Origin: JAKFDI01 sp044508835
Lineage (GTDB): Bacteria; Pseudomonadota; Gammaproteobacteria; Burkholderiales; Burkholderiaceae_C
Assembly: GCA_044508835.1 (NCBI GenBank)
Contig: JBIQHD010000002.1
Coordinates: 1 to 64,000 of the forward strand
Length of the DNA: 64,000 bases
Direction: 5' to 3'
Shown: positions 17,436 through 24,643 of the stretch, piece by piece
Layout of the letters: every line of letters begins with the position of its first letter
Position numbering within the stretch: position 1 is the first letter of the stretch
Position numbers and translations under genes: made by a program
The notes under the pieces: generated by a model
What the model saw: only the letters and a program-made list of their open reading frames with translations
Database searches by the model: none
What the model was told of the DNA's origin: nothing

Positions 17436-17566
17436 GGCCGCCCCGCCGGCGACGGCGCCGCAGCGCGCGGAAAAAGCTGCGCCGCCGTGTAAGGCCGACC
17501 GATCCCGGGCGTGCGCCTGGCCGTGTGGCGCGCCTGTCCATCCGTTTCACAGCCAAGGAGCACACC

Positions 17567-18004
17567 ATGCCGACGATTGCCGAAGTGATGACCCCCGATG
17601 TCGAAGTCATCGGCCCCAACCAGAGCCTGCAGCGCGCCGCGCAGATGATGGACGAGCTCAACGTCGGCGCGCTGCCGGTGTGCGACGGCCGCCGGCTGGT
17701 GGGCATGATCACCGACCGCGACATCACCGTGCGCGCCACCGCCGCCGGCCTCGACCCGCAGGACACGCCGGTGTCGGAGGTGATGACCGACCACATGCGC
17801 TGGTGCACCGAGGACCAGAGCACCGAGGACGTGATGAAGCAGATGGGCGACGTGCAGATCCGCCGCCTGCCGGTGCTCAACGACCAGCGCCAGATCGTCG
17901 GCATCGTCTCGCTGGGCGACCTGGCCGTGCGCCAGGGCGGGCACGTCGACGGCGTGCTGCGCGAGGTGTCGCAGCCCTCGCAGCCGGACCGTCCGGCCGC
18001 CTGA
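17567..18004 (+). CDS. two-CBS-domain protein
   Basis: 145 residues made of a tandem CBS pair: the first ends in LVGMITDRDITVR and the second in IVGIVSLGDLAVR, the typical sheet-turn-helix signature of ligand-binding CBS motifs. Stand-alone CBS pairs bind adenine nucleotides (AMP, ATP, SAM) or NAD and pass the energy state to partners; which ligand applies here cannot be seen. AAGGAG six bases before ATG 17567 fixes the start. Stand-alone CBS pairs are often found with hemerythrin-like, universal-stress or BON-domain genes, and here the hemerythrin gene is in the same region. Confidence 0.88.
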   Translation: MPTIAEVMTPDVEVIGPNQSLQRAAQMMDELNVGALPVCDGRRLVGMITDRDITVRATAAGLDPQDTPVSEVMTDHMRWCTEDQSTEDVMKQMGDVQIRRLPVLNDQRQIVGIVSLGDLAVRQGGHVDGVLREVSQPSQPDRPAA

Positions 18005-18029
18005 GGCGGCACGCGGCGGCCCGGCCACG

Positions 18030-18043
18030 GGAACGTCGGTTGC
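18030..18043 (+). promoter_or_regulatory. orphan sigma-54 promoter-like element
   Basis: GGAACG-TCGG-TTGC, GG-N10-GC spacing, one core mismatch (C to A). It points into the 165-base gap between the CBS gene and the 3' end of the anti-sigma gene, where no convincing open reading frame follows. A small RNA or antisense transcript would be the only product. Confidence 0.3.
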
Positions 18044-18184
18044 CGCGAAGCGCTCGTCGAGCCGGGAAGGCCGCGCGACCAGGCGCTGACGCGGGCGACG
18101 AAGACGCGAGCGTCGCAGCCATGATCCGGCCCTGCCCCGGAACGTGCCGCACAGCAGGCGTCGATGCACGCCTTCCCGGTTCGA

Positions 18185-18199
18185 CCCCCCCCCCCCCCC
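18185..18199. repeat. poly-C tract (15 C)
   Basis: Fifteen consecutive C bases followed by GGGG, 12 bases beyond the stop codon of the anti-sigma gene (18211-19071, minus strand). Homopolymers this long are prone to slipped-strand changes and to sequencing error. No gene crosses it, so any length change would affect only the 3' untranslated region or a transcript from 18044 onward. Confidence 0.9.
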
Positions 18200-18210
18200 G
18201 GGGCGCGCCC

Positions 18211-19071
18211 TCAGGGCTCCTGGCGGTGGATGGCGTCCGCGAGTGTCAGCAGCTCCTCGCGCGGCAGGGCGCCGACGATGGCGTAGCCGGCCTCGCCCTC
18301 CACCCAATAGAACATGCCCAGGCCGCCGTGCTGCCGGTAGCGGAAGGCGGTGGGCGTGCCCGGCTCCGGCTTGCGCAGGTAGACGGTGATGCGCCCGGCG
18401 CTGCGGCCGGCGGCCGAGTCCGGGGCGGCGGCATGGGGGGCGATGCGCTCGTACATCAGCTGCGCGCTCGGGCCGGCGGCGTCGGGCAGCAGCCGCCCGC
18501 CCACGAGCGCGTAGCCGTGGGCGCGCAGGTCGAAGAGCTTCACCGGCACGTCGAGGCGGCGCGTCAGCCAGCGCGCCAGGTGCTCTTCCTGCGCCCGGTT
18601 CTCGTCGGCGGTGCGGCCGGCCACCGTCACCTCCACCGGGTGGCGCAGCTCGGGCGTGTAGACCGCGTGCGCCACGGCCGCGCGCTGCACCCAGCCGGCC
18701 GCGGCCTGCGGCGACGCCGGCGCGAGGGCCGGGCCCCAGCGGCTGGCCGCACCGCCGCCCGCCACCGCGCCGACGGCGAACAGCGCCACGGCGGCGGCCA
18801 GGCGCCGCCAGCCCGCGGCCGCGCCCGGGTCCGCCGGCGCGCGGTGCCACACCACCTGCGCCAGGCGCGTGGGCGGCGGCTCCGCCAGCACCGGCTCGAA
18901 GCGGACGCGCAGCGCGTCGCGGTCGGCGGCCCACAGGCGCACGCGCGCGGCGTCCTCGGGGTGCGCGCGCAGGTGCCGCTCGGCCTCGTCGCGCTGCGCG
19001 GGGGGCAGCTCGCCGTCCAGCCAGGCGGAGAGCCGGTCGTCGAGCGGGGGATCGGGAGGTAGGCTGTTCAT
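18211..19071 (-). CDS. anti-sigma factor, membrane-anchored (partner of ECF sigma)
   Basis: 286 residues. The N-terminal part (DDRLSAWLDGELPPAQRDEAERHLRAHPEDAARV) is a typical anti-sigma helical domain that holds the sigma factor in the cytoplasm; it lacks the zinc-binding HxxxCxxC. One membrane helix lies at about 91-108 and a periplasmic domain of about 180 residues follows, with HPVEVTVAGRTADENRAQEEHLARWLTRRL and a C-terminal GYAIVGALPREELLTLADAI, as in RsiW/RskA-like anti-sigma proteins of proteobacteria. It starts 8 bases after the sigma gene stop, so the two are co-translated. Release of the sigma factor by envelope or redox stress is the usual mechanism. Confidence 0.85.
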   Translation of the reverse strand: MNSLPPDPPLDDRLSAWLDGELPPAQRDEAERHLRAHPEDAARVRLWAADRDALRVRFEPVLAEPPPTRLAQVVWHRAPADPGAAAGWRRLAAAVALFAVGAVAGGGAASRWGPALAPASPQAAAGWVQRAAVAHAVYTPELRHPVEVTVAGRTADENRAQEEHLARWLTRRLDVPVKLFDLRAHGYALVGGRLLPDAAGPSAQLMYERIAPHAAAPDSAAGRSAGRITVYLRKPEPGTPTAFRYRQHGGLGMFYWVEGEAGYAIVGALPREELLTLADAIHRQEP

Positions 19072-19079
19072 CGTCGGCC

Positions 19080-19601
19080 CTAGATCACCCGGCGCAGCGG
19101 GGCGGCCTTGCCGGGCGCCGCGCCGCCGTCGAGCAGCGCGCGCAGCGCCGCCCGGGCGCGCGAGATGCGCGACATCACCGTGCCGATGGGCAGGTGCAGC
19201 ACCTCGGCGCATTCGGCATAGCTCAGCTGCTCCAGCGTGACCAGCAGCAGCGGCTCGCGCTGCTCCACCGGCAGCCGCGCCAGCGCCTTGGCCAGGTCCA
19301 GCCGCAGCCCGGCGGTGTCGCCGCGGCCGTCGGCGATGTCGTCCACGTCCCGTGCCTCCACGATGGCGCTGCGCGCGCGGCGCCGGTGTTCGTCCATGTG
19401 GGCGTTGTGCGCGATGCTGAGCACCCACACCAGGATGTCGCGCCGCGGGTCGAACTGGTGCCAGTGCGCGAGCGCCCGCTCCAGCGCCGTCTGCACCAGG
19501 TCGTCGGCGGCGCCGGCGTCGAACACCAGCGAGCGGGCGTAGCGCCGCAGCCGGGGGATGGTGCCCAGCAACTGCTGCCGGAAGGCGGTCGGGGCGGTCA
19601 C
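19080..19601 (-). CDS. ECF-family RNA polymerase sigma factor
   Basis: 173 residues. Sigma region 2 is at the start (LGTIPRLRRYARSLVFDAGAADDLVQTALERALAHWHQF, with the -10 reading helix) and region 4 at LEQLSYAECAEVLHLPIGTVMSRISRARAAL with a clear HTH for the -35. Start taken as GTG 19601: the frame is open further upstream, but residues before it do not look like a sigma factor. There is no ribosome binding site before this GTG and a promoter-like element ends a few bases away, so the mRNA may be leaderless. The anti-sigma gene follows directly. Confidence 0.88.
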   Translation of the reverse strand: MTAPTAFRQQLLGTIPRLRRYARSLVFDAGAADDLVQTALERALAHWHQFDPRRDILVWVLSIAHNAHMDEHRRRARSAIVEARDVDDIADGRGDTAGLRLDLAKALARLPVEQREPLLLVTLEQLSYAECAEVLHLPIGTVMSRISRARAALRALLDGGAAPGKAAPLRRVI

Positions 19602-19606
19602 GGCGG

Positions 19607-19634
19607 GTATACGCGGGAGCCGGCGGCTTATTCC
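19607..19634 (-). promoter_or_regulatory. candidate autoregulated ECF promoter
   Basis: On the minus strand GGAATAA (19628-19634) and CGTATAC (19607-19613) are separated by 14 bases, a layout like the GGAATAA...CGTATA promoters that ECF factors often have in front of their own gene. The expected transcription start falls at or next to the GTG at 19601. Based on pattern only. Confidence 0.4.
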
Positions 19635-19695
19635 ACCGGGCGGCGGGAAGGCACCGCTGCAGTCTATGCCGGGCCGCACGGCGAAAATGCCGCGC

Positions 19696-20214
19696 ATGAC
19701 CGCAACGCCCCGCGCCGCCCGCGCGCTCGAACCCAGCTTCTCGCCGACGGACTTCCGCGCGGCGCTCGGCACGTTCGCCACCGGCGTGACCATCATCACC
19801 GCCCGCGACGCCGACGGCGCCCGCGTGGGCGTGACGGCCAACTCCTTCAACTCGGTCTCGCTCGAGCCGCCGCTGGTGCTGTGGAGCCTGTCGCGGCAGG
19901 CGCGCACCATGCCGGCGTTCGGCCGCGGCTCGCACTACGCCATCAACATCCTCGCGGCCGACCAGCGCGCCGTGGCCGAGCAGTTCGCCAGCCGCCGGCT
20001 CGACCGCTTCCACGGCATCGCCTTCCGCGAGGGCCGCTGCGGCGCGCCGGTGCTCGAAGGCGCGGCGGCGGTGTTCGAGTGCTTCAACCGCAGCCGCTAC
20101 GACGAGGGCGACCACGTCATCTTCGTCGGCCAGGTGGAGCACTGCGAGCGCCGGGCGGGCGCCTCGCCGCTGATCTTCCACGGCGGGCGCTACTTCACCG
20201 AGCTGCCGCTGTAG
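19696..20214 (+). CDS. flavin reductase family protein (FMN-binding split barrel)
   Basis: 172 residues. FRAALGTFATGVTIITARDADGARVGVTANSFNSVSLEPPLVLWSLSRQARTMPAF is the family signature, with the flavin-binding TANSFNSVSL loop and conserved S/T residues; the C-terminal part (FECFNRSRYDEGDHVIFVGQVEH) gives the dimer surface and GDH motif. Members reduce FMN or FAD with NAD(P)H, usually for a two-component monooxygenase. No monooxygenase gene is nearby, so the partner is unknown. Two ATGs are possible (19687 and 19696); the second was taken. Confidence 0.85.
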   Translation: MTATPRAARALEPSFSPTDFRAALGTFATGVTIITARDADGARVGVTANSFNSVSLEPPLVLWSLSRQARTMPAFGRGSHYAINILAADQRAVAEQFASRRLDRFHGIAFREGRCGAPVLEGAAAVFECFNRSRYDEGDHVIFVGQVEHCERRAGASPLIFHGGRYFTELPL

Positions 20215-20273
20215 CCGGTTGAATCGGCGCCGGGCGGCGCCATCTGCGCACGAGGCCCGATGGAGGACGCCCC

Positions 20274-20693
20274 ATGCACATCGTCTGTACCCACTGCACC
20301 GCGACCAACCGCATCCCCGACGAGCGCCTGGCCGACGACCCGGTGTGCGGCAAGTGCGGCCGCGCCCTGCTGCCCGGCGAGCCGGTGACGCTCACCGACG
20401 CCAACTTCGACGCCGTGGCGTCGAAGACGCAGCTGCCCGTGGTGGTGGACTTCTGGGCGCCGTGGTGCGGGCCCTGCCGCGTGATGGCGCCGCAGTTCGA
20501 GCGCGCGGCGCAGCAGCTCAAGGGCCGCGCGCTGCTCGCCAAGGTCAACAGCGACGAGAACCCGCGGGCGGCGGCGCGCTTCGCCATCCGCAGCATCCCG
20601 ACGATGGTGATGCTGCGCGGCGGGGCGGAGGCGAAGCGGCTGTCGGGGGCGCTGCAGGCGGGGCAGATCGTGGGGTGGGTGGGGCAGGCGTGA
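20274..20693 (+). CDS. trxC: thioredoxin 2
   Basis: 139 residues. An N-terminal zinc ribbon with two CxxC pairs (C5/C8 and C25/C28) is followed by a thioredoxin fold with the active site WCGPC at 64-68 and the cis-Pro in RSIPTMVML. This layout is diagnostic of TrxC, a cytoplasmic disulfide reductase linked to oxidative stress. TGGAGGACG lies just before ATG 20274. It follows the flavin reductase by 59 bases and may be transcribed with it. Confidence 0.93.
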   Translation: MHIVCTHCTATNRIPDERLADDPVCGKCGRALLPGEPVTLTDANFDAVASKTQLPVVVDFWAPWCGPCRVMAPQFERAAQQLKGRALLAKVNSDENPRAAARFAIRSIPTMVMLRGGAEAKRLSGALQAGQIVGWVGQA

Positions 20694-20696
20694 AGG

Positions 20697-20761
20697 CCCG
20701 TTCGGGCTGAGACATCGAAGCCCTTGTCGCGCCCGCCCTTCGATACCTCAGGGCGAACGGG
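20697..20761. repeat. inverted repeat of the CGAACGG family (hairpin)
   Basis: Arms at 20697-20720 (CCCGTTCGGGCTGAGACATC... ) and 20738-20761 (...GATACCTCAGGGCGAACGGG) are nearly complementary. It lies between the convergent trxC and acetoacetyl-CoA synthetase genes, a place where such elements often act as bidirectional terminators. Confidence 0.7.
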
Positions 20762-20787
20762 CCGGACCTCGCGGCCGTTCGTTTCCT

Positions 20788-22821
20788 TCAGCCCCCGCGC
20801 CGCTTCGCGAACGCCACGAACCACGCCACGCTCTGCGCATTGCCCATCGCGTCGAGCTTGAACACCTGCTCGGCCGGCGTGCCCATCAGCAGCTTCTTCA
20901 CCGGCAGCTCCATCTTCTTGCCCGAGAGCGTGCGCGGGATGGCGCTCACCTGGAAGATGTCGTTGGGCACGTGGCGGGCCGACAGGGCGCGCTTGATGGC
21001 GTCCTTCATGCGCCTGGCCAGCGCCTCGTCGAGCGTCACGCCCTCGCGCAGCACCACGAACAGCGGCATGTAGCTCTCGCGGCCGAGGTATTCGAGGTCG
21101 ACGACCAGGCTGTCCATCACCTCGGGCAGCGCCTCCACCGCGCGGTAGAGCTCGGCCGTGCCCATGCGGATGCCGTGGCGGTTGATGGTGGCGTCGCTGC
21201 GGCCGTAGATGATGGCGCCGCCGCGCGGCGTGATGCGGATCCAGTCGCCGTGGCGCCAGACGCCGGGGTACATGTCGAAGTAGCTGTCGTGGTAGCGGCG
21301 GTTGCCTTCGTCGTTCCAGAAGCGCAGGGGCATCGAAGGCATGGGCTGCACGCACACCAGCTCGCCCACTTCGTCGACCAGCGGCCGGCCGCGGCCGCTC
21401 GCGTCCGGCTCGCTCCAGGCCTCGACGGCGGCGCCGAGGCAGCGGCACTGCATCTCGCCCTCGACCACCGGCAGCGTCGGCATGCCGGCGACGAAGGCGC
21501 CCGCGAAGTCGGTGCCGCCGGAGATCGGGTTCAGCCAGATGTCGCGGCCATCCACTTTGGGCAGGTGGTCGTAGATCCAGCGATAGCACTCGTTGGCCAG
21601 CGGGCTGCCGGTCGACCCCACGGCGCGCAGCTTCGAGAGATCGGCTGCCTTCATCGGCGCTATGCCGGCCTTCAGGCAACTCGCGTAGAAGGCCGCGCCG
21701 GCGCCGAAGAAGGTGACGCCGGCGTCGGCCGCGAAGCGCCACAGCGTGTTCCAGTCGGGCGCGCCCTGCCGGCCCGCCGGGCTGCCGTCGAAGATGCAGA
21801 CCGTGGTGCCCGAGAGCAGGCCCGAGACCTGCGAGTTCCACATGATCCAGCCGGTGGCGCTGTACCAGTGGAAGCGGTCGCCGGTGTCCACCGAACTGCC
21901 GATGTTGTTGTGCAGCGCCCCGGCCTTCAGCGCCTCGATGACGACGCCGCCATGGCCGTGCACGATGGCTTTCGGCAGGCCGGTGGTGCCGCTGGAGTAG
22001 ACGACCCACAGCGGGTGGTCGAAGGGGAGCCACGCGGGGCTCAGCTCGGCGTCGTCGGCGGTGAGGGTCTGGAAGTCGTGCCAGCGCGCCCCAGGCCCTT
22101 CGACAGGCTCAGGGCGAACGGATTCGTCCAGGTACCGCCACAGCACCACCTCCCGCACGCTCGGCAGCTCGGCGATCACCCCGCGCAGCACCTCCATGCG
22201 GTCGTGCGCGACGCCGCCGTACACGTAGCCGTCGCAGGCGATCAGCACCTTCGGCTCGATCTGCCGGAAGCGGTCGAGCACCGCCACCGGCCCCATGTCG
22301 GGCGAGCAGATGGACCACACCGCGCCGAGGCTCGCCACCGCCAGGAACGCGATCGCCGTCTGCGGCGTGTTCGGCAGGAAGGCGCACACCCGGTCGCCCG
22401 GCGCCACGCCGAGCCGCTGCAGGTGCGCCGCGAGCGAGGCTACCTGCCGGCGCAGCGCCGGCCAGCTGATCTGGTGCATTTCGCCGCGCTCGCGCATGCG
22501 CTCGTTCTGGAACACGATGGCCGGATGGCCCGCCGCATGCGCCGCGTCGGCATGGCGGAACACCTGCTGCGCGTAGTTCACCTGCGCGCCCTCGAACCAT
22601 CTCGCGCCGGGCATCACCGGCTCGGCCAGCACGCGGCGGTACGGCGTGGGCGACTGCAGGCCGAAGTAGTCCCAGACCGAGCCCCAGAAGGCCTCCAGGT
22701 CGGTGACCGACCAGCGCCACAGCGCGTCGTAGCCCTCGCAGGTGGTCGGGTCGAAGCGCAGGCCGCGGTGCTCGGTGAGCCAGCGGGTGTAGCGGAGGAT
22801 CTGGGGTTCGGGCAGGGGCAT
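20788..22821 (-). CDS. aacS: acetoacetyl-CoA synthetase
   Basis: 677 residues, usual length for the family. N-terminal cap FWGSVWDYFGLQSPTPYRRVL, then ANL-superfamily motifs: the P-loop VVYSSGTTGLPKAIVHGHGG, the A-motif SIYW-like region, NRHGIRMGTAELYRAVEALPEV, and the C-terminal Lys region IPRTLSGKKMELPVKKLL. It converts acetoacetate, ATP and CoA to acetoacetyl-CoA, which feeds polyhydroxybutyrate and ketone-body metabolism. ATG 22821 gives the family N-terminus. Odd feature: residues about 234-242 read SVRPEPVEG, the translation of a dispersed repeat (22097-22121) inserted in frame in a surface loop. Confidence 0.92.
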   Translation of the reverse strand: MPLPEPQILRYTRWLTEHRGLRFDPTTCEGYDALWRWSVTDLEAFWGSVWDYFGLQSPTPYRRVLAEPVMPGARWFEGAQVNYAQQVFRHADAAHAAGHPAIVFQNERMRERGEMHQISWPALRRQVASLAAHLQRLGVAPGDRVCAFLPNTPQTAIAFLAVASLGAVWSICSPDMGPVAVLDRFRQIEPKVLIACDGYVYGGVAHDRMEVLRGVIAELPSVREVVLWRYLDESVRPEPVEGPGARWHDFQTLTADDAELSPAWLPFDHPLWVVYSSGTTGLPKAIVHGHGGVVIEALKAGALHNNIGSSVDTGDRFHWYSATGWIMWNSQVSGLLSGTTVCIFDGSPAGRQGAPDWNTLWRFAADAGVTFFGAGAAFYASCLKAGIAPMKAADLSKLRAVGSTGSPLANECYRWIYDHLPKVDGRDIWLNPISGGTDFAGAFVAGMPTLPVVEGEMQCRCLGAAVEAWSEPDASGRGRPLVDEVGELVCVQPMPSMPLRFWNDEGNRRYHDSYFDMYPGVWRHGDWIRITPRGGAIIYGRSDATINRHGIRMGTAELYRAVEALPEVMDSLVVDLEYLGRESYMPLFVVLREGVTLDEALARRMKDAIKRALSARHVPNDIFQVSAIPRTLSGKKMELPVKKLLMGTPAEQVFKLDAMGNAQSVAWFVAFAKRRGG
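22097..22121. repeat. dispersed repeat inserted in frame inside aacS
   Basis: The 25-base element CCTTCGACAGGCTCAGGGCG...AACGG is a full copy of the family seen at 215-357, 11655 and 20697. On the minus strand it is translated as VRPEPVEG without shifting the frame. Confidence 0.85.
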
Positions 22822-22841
22822 GGTCCGGGTCTGCAAGAGGG

Positions 22842-24638
22842 TCAGGGCTTGAGCGATTCGTCGATGTCCACGTACTGCCACCAGTCGTTCCAGAACACCG
22901 GGCGGCGGTAGCCGACGAGCCAGGGGTAGGCCATGTCGGTGGCGATCGGGTTGACGCGGAACTTGTAGGGCATGTAGGCCACGGCCAGGCGCCGGGCCTC
23001 GTCGAACAGCGCCTCGCGCTCGGGGCCGTCGGGGATCACCGACATGCGGTCGTACAGCGTGTCGAAGGCGTCGAGCTTGAAGCGCGCCATGTTCTGGCCG
23101 CCGATCTGGCGGCTGTTGTAGCGCGCGAGCGAGCCCTGGCCGTCGGAGCCGGCGGCCGAGCCGCCCAGCGCCCACACCATCAGCCGGCCGGCGCGCGCGG
23201 CCTTCAGGTTCTCGGGCCACTGCGCCGGCTCGAACGCCACGCGCAGGCCGACGGCGTCGAGGTTCTTCTTGGTCAGCTCGTCGAGCTCGCGCGAGCGCTG
23301 GTCGGGCTGGGTGGCGATGCGCAGCAGCAGCGGGCTGCCGTCGGGCCGCTCGCGCCAGCCGTCGCCGTCGCGGTCGACGTAGCCGTAGACGTCGAGCAGG
23401 CCCTTGGCGCGCGCCGGGTCGTACTCGCTCATCTCGCTCTTGAACTTCGGGTCGAACCCCGAGGTGAAGGGCACGATGGGCGACTGCGACGGCACCGCCT
23501 GCCCGTGGCGCACGAGGCGGATCTCGGCGTCAATGTCCAGCGCCAGGCCGAAGGCGCGGCGCAGCGCCACGTCGGCCGGCGTGTAGCCGCCGACCATCGG
23601 GTCTTCCATGTTGAAGTAGAAGTAGCTGTTCGAGGGCTGCAGCGCCTGGAAGCCGCGCACGCCCTTCTTCGCCAGGTTGGGCGCCACCTTGCCGCCGGGC
23701 ATGGCCACGTCGATGAACTGCGAGCCCACGCCCTCGATGAGGTCGGCCTCGCCGTTCACGAAGGACAGCCAGCGCGGCTGCTGCTCGCCGATGATGGACA
23801 CCTCCACCCGGTCGATCATCGGCAGGCGCCGGCCCTTGAAGCGTTCCGCCAGCGCCTGGCCCTCGGCGTCGTCGGCCGCGGGCTCGGCGTCGTAGCGCAT
23901 CTCGCGGAACTCGGGGTTGCGCTCCATGACGATGAGCGAGCTGCGTCGCCACTGCACCAGCTTGAAGGGCCCGGTGCCCACGGGGTGCGCGTCGATCTGG
24001 TCGCCGTAGAACTCCACCACCTCGCGCGCCACCGCGCCGAACAGGTCGCTCGCGGCCAGGCCCTCGTCGAAGCGCGGGCGCGGCTCTTCCAGCTTGAACT
24101 GCACGGTGTAGCGGTCGAGCGCGCGCAGGCCCTCGATGGGGGTGTCGTAGTCGAAGGGCTTTCCGCCGTCGAGCGCCTTGCGGCGCAGCTCGTTCAGGCC
24201 GAGGATCTTCTCCTCCGCCAGCCCGCTCCAGACCGGGCTGCGGTTGGCCGGGTCGGCGAAGCGCTTCCAGCTGTAGACGTAGTCCTCGGCGACCAGCTCG
24301 CGCTTCTTGCCCTTGAAGGCCGGGTCGCTCGCGAAGTAGATGCCGGGCCGGACCTTGAAGGTCCAGGTGCGGAAGTCGTCGCTCGACACCGGCATGCCGT
24401 CGGCGGTGAGCGGCTTGACCTTGATCGGCCGCGCGAGGTGGTCGTACTTGTAGGGCGCTTCGAAGATGTGCGGCGTGAGGATGCGCGAGTACAGGTCGAC
24501 CACCTTCACCGGGTCGAGGCTGGTCTCGGCCACGGGGAAGGAATAGCGCAGCACCTTCTCCGGCGCCTGCGCGTTCGCGGCGCCGGCCAGGGTGAGCGAC
24601 AGCAGCGCAGCGAGCCACCAGCGTGCGACGAGCCTCAT
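22842..24638 (-). CDS. ABC transporter substrate-binding protein, family 5 (oligopeptide type)
   Basis: 598 residues. Cleavable signal peptide (RLVARWWLAALLSLTLAGAANAQA). Family-5 landmarks: TSLDPVKVVDLYSRILTPHIFEAPYKYDH, PADVALRRAFGLALDIDAEI, HPVGTGPFKLVQW and the C-terminal YPWLVGYRRPVFWNDWWQYVDIDE. It binds a peptide-like or opine-like solute in the periplasm and hands it to the permeases, most likely those at 29266-31253, whose genes lie 5 kb away on the other strand. It is a close paralogue of the protein encoded immediately upstream (24644-26464); the gap between the two is 5 bases. ATG 24638 gives the signal peptide. Confidence 0.9.
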   Translation of the reverse strand: MRLVARWWLAALLSLTLAGAANAQAPEKVLRYSFPVAETSLDPVKVVDLYSRILTPHIFEAPYKYDHLARPIKVKPLTADGMPVSSDDFRTWTFKVRPGIYFASDPAFKGKKRELVAEDYVYSWKRFADPANRSPVWSGLAEEKILGLNELRRKALDGGKPFDYDTPIEGLRALDRYTVQFKLEEPRPRFDEGLAASDLFGAVAREVVEFYGDQIDAHPVGTGPFKLVQWRRSSLIVMERNPEFREMRYDAEPAADDAEGQALAERFKGRRLPMIDRVEVSIIGEQQPRWLSFVNGEADLIEGVGSQFIDVAMPGGKVAPNLAKKGVRGFQALQPSNSYFYFNMEDPMVGGYTPADVALRRAFGLALDIDAEIRLVRHGQAVPSQSPIVPFTSGFDPKFKSEMSEYDPARAKGLLDVYGYVDRDGDGWRERPDGSPLLLRIATQPDQRSRELDELTKKNLDAVGLRVAFEPAQWPENLKAARAGRLMVWALGGSAAGSDGQGSLARYNSRQIGGQNMARFKLDAFDTLYDRMSVIPDGPEREALFDEARRLAVAYMPYKFRVNPIATDMAYPWLVGYRRPVFWNDWWQYVDIDESLKP

Positions 24639-24643
24639 CGTGT

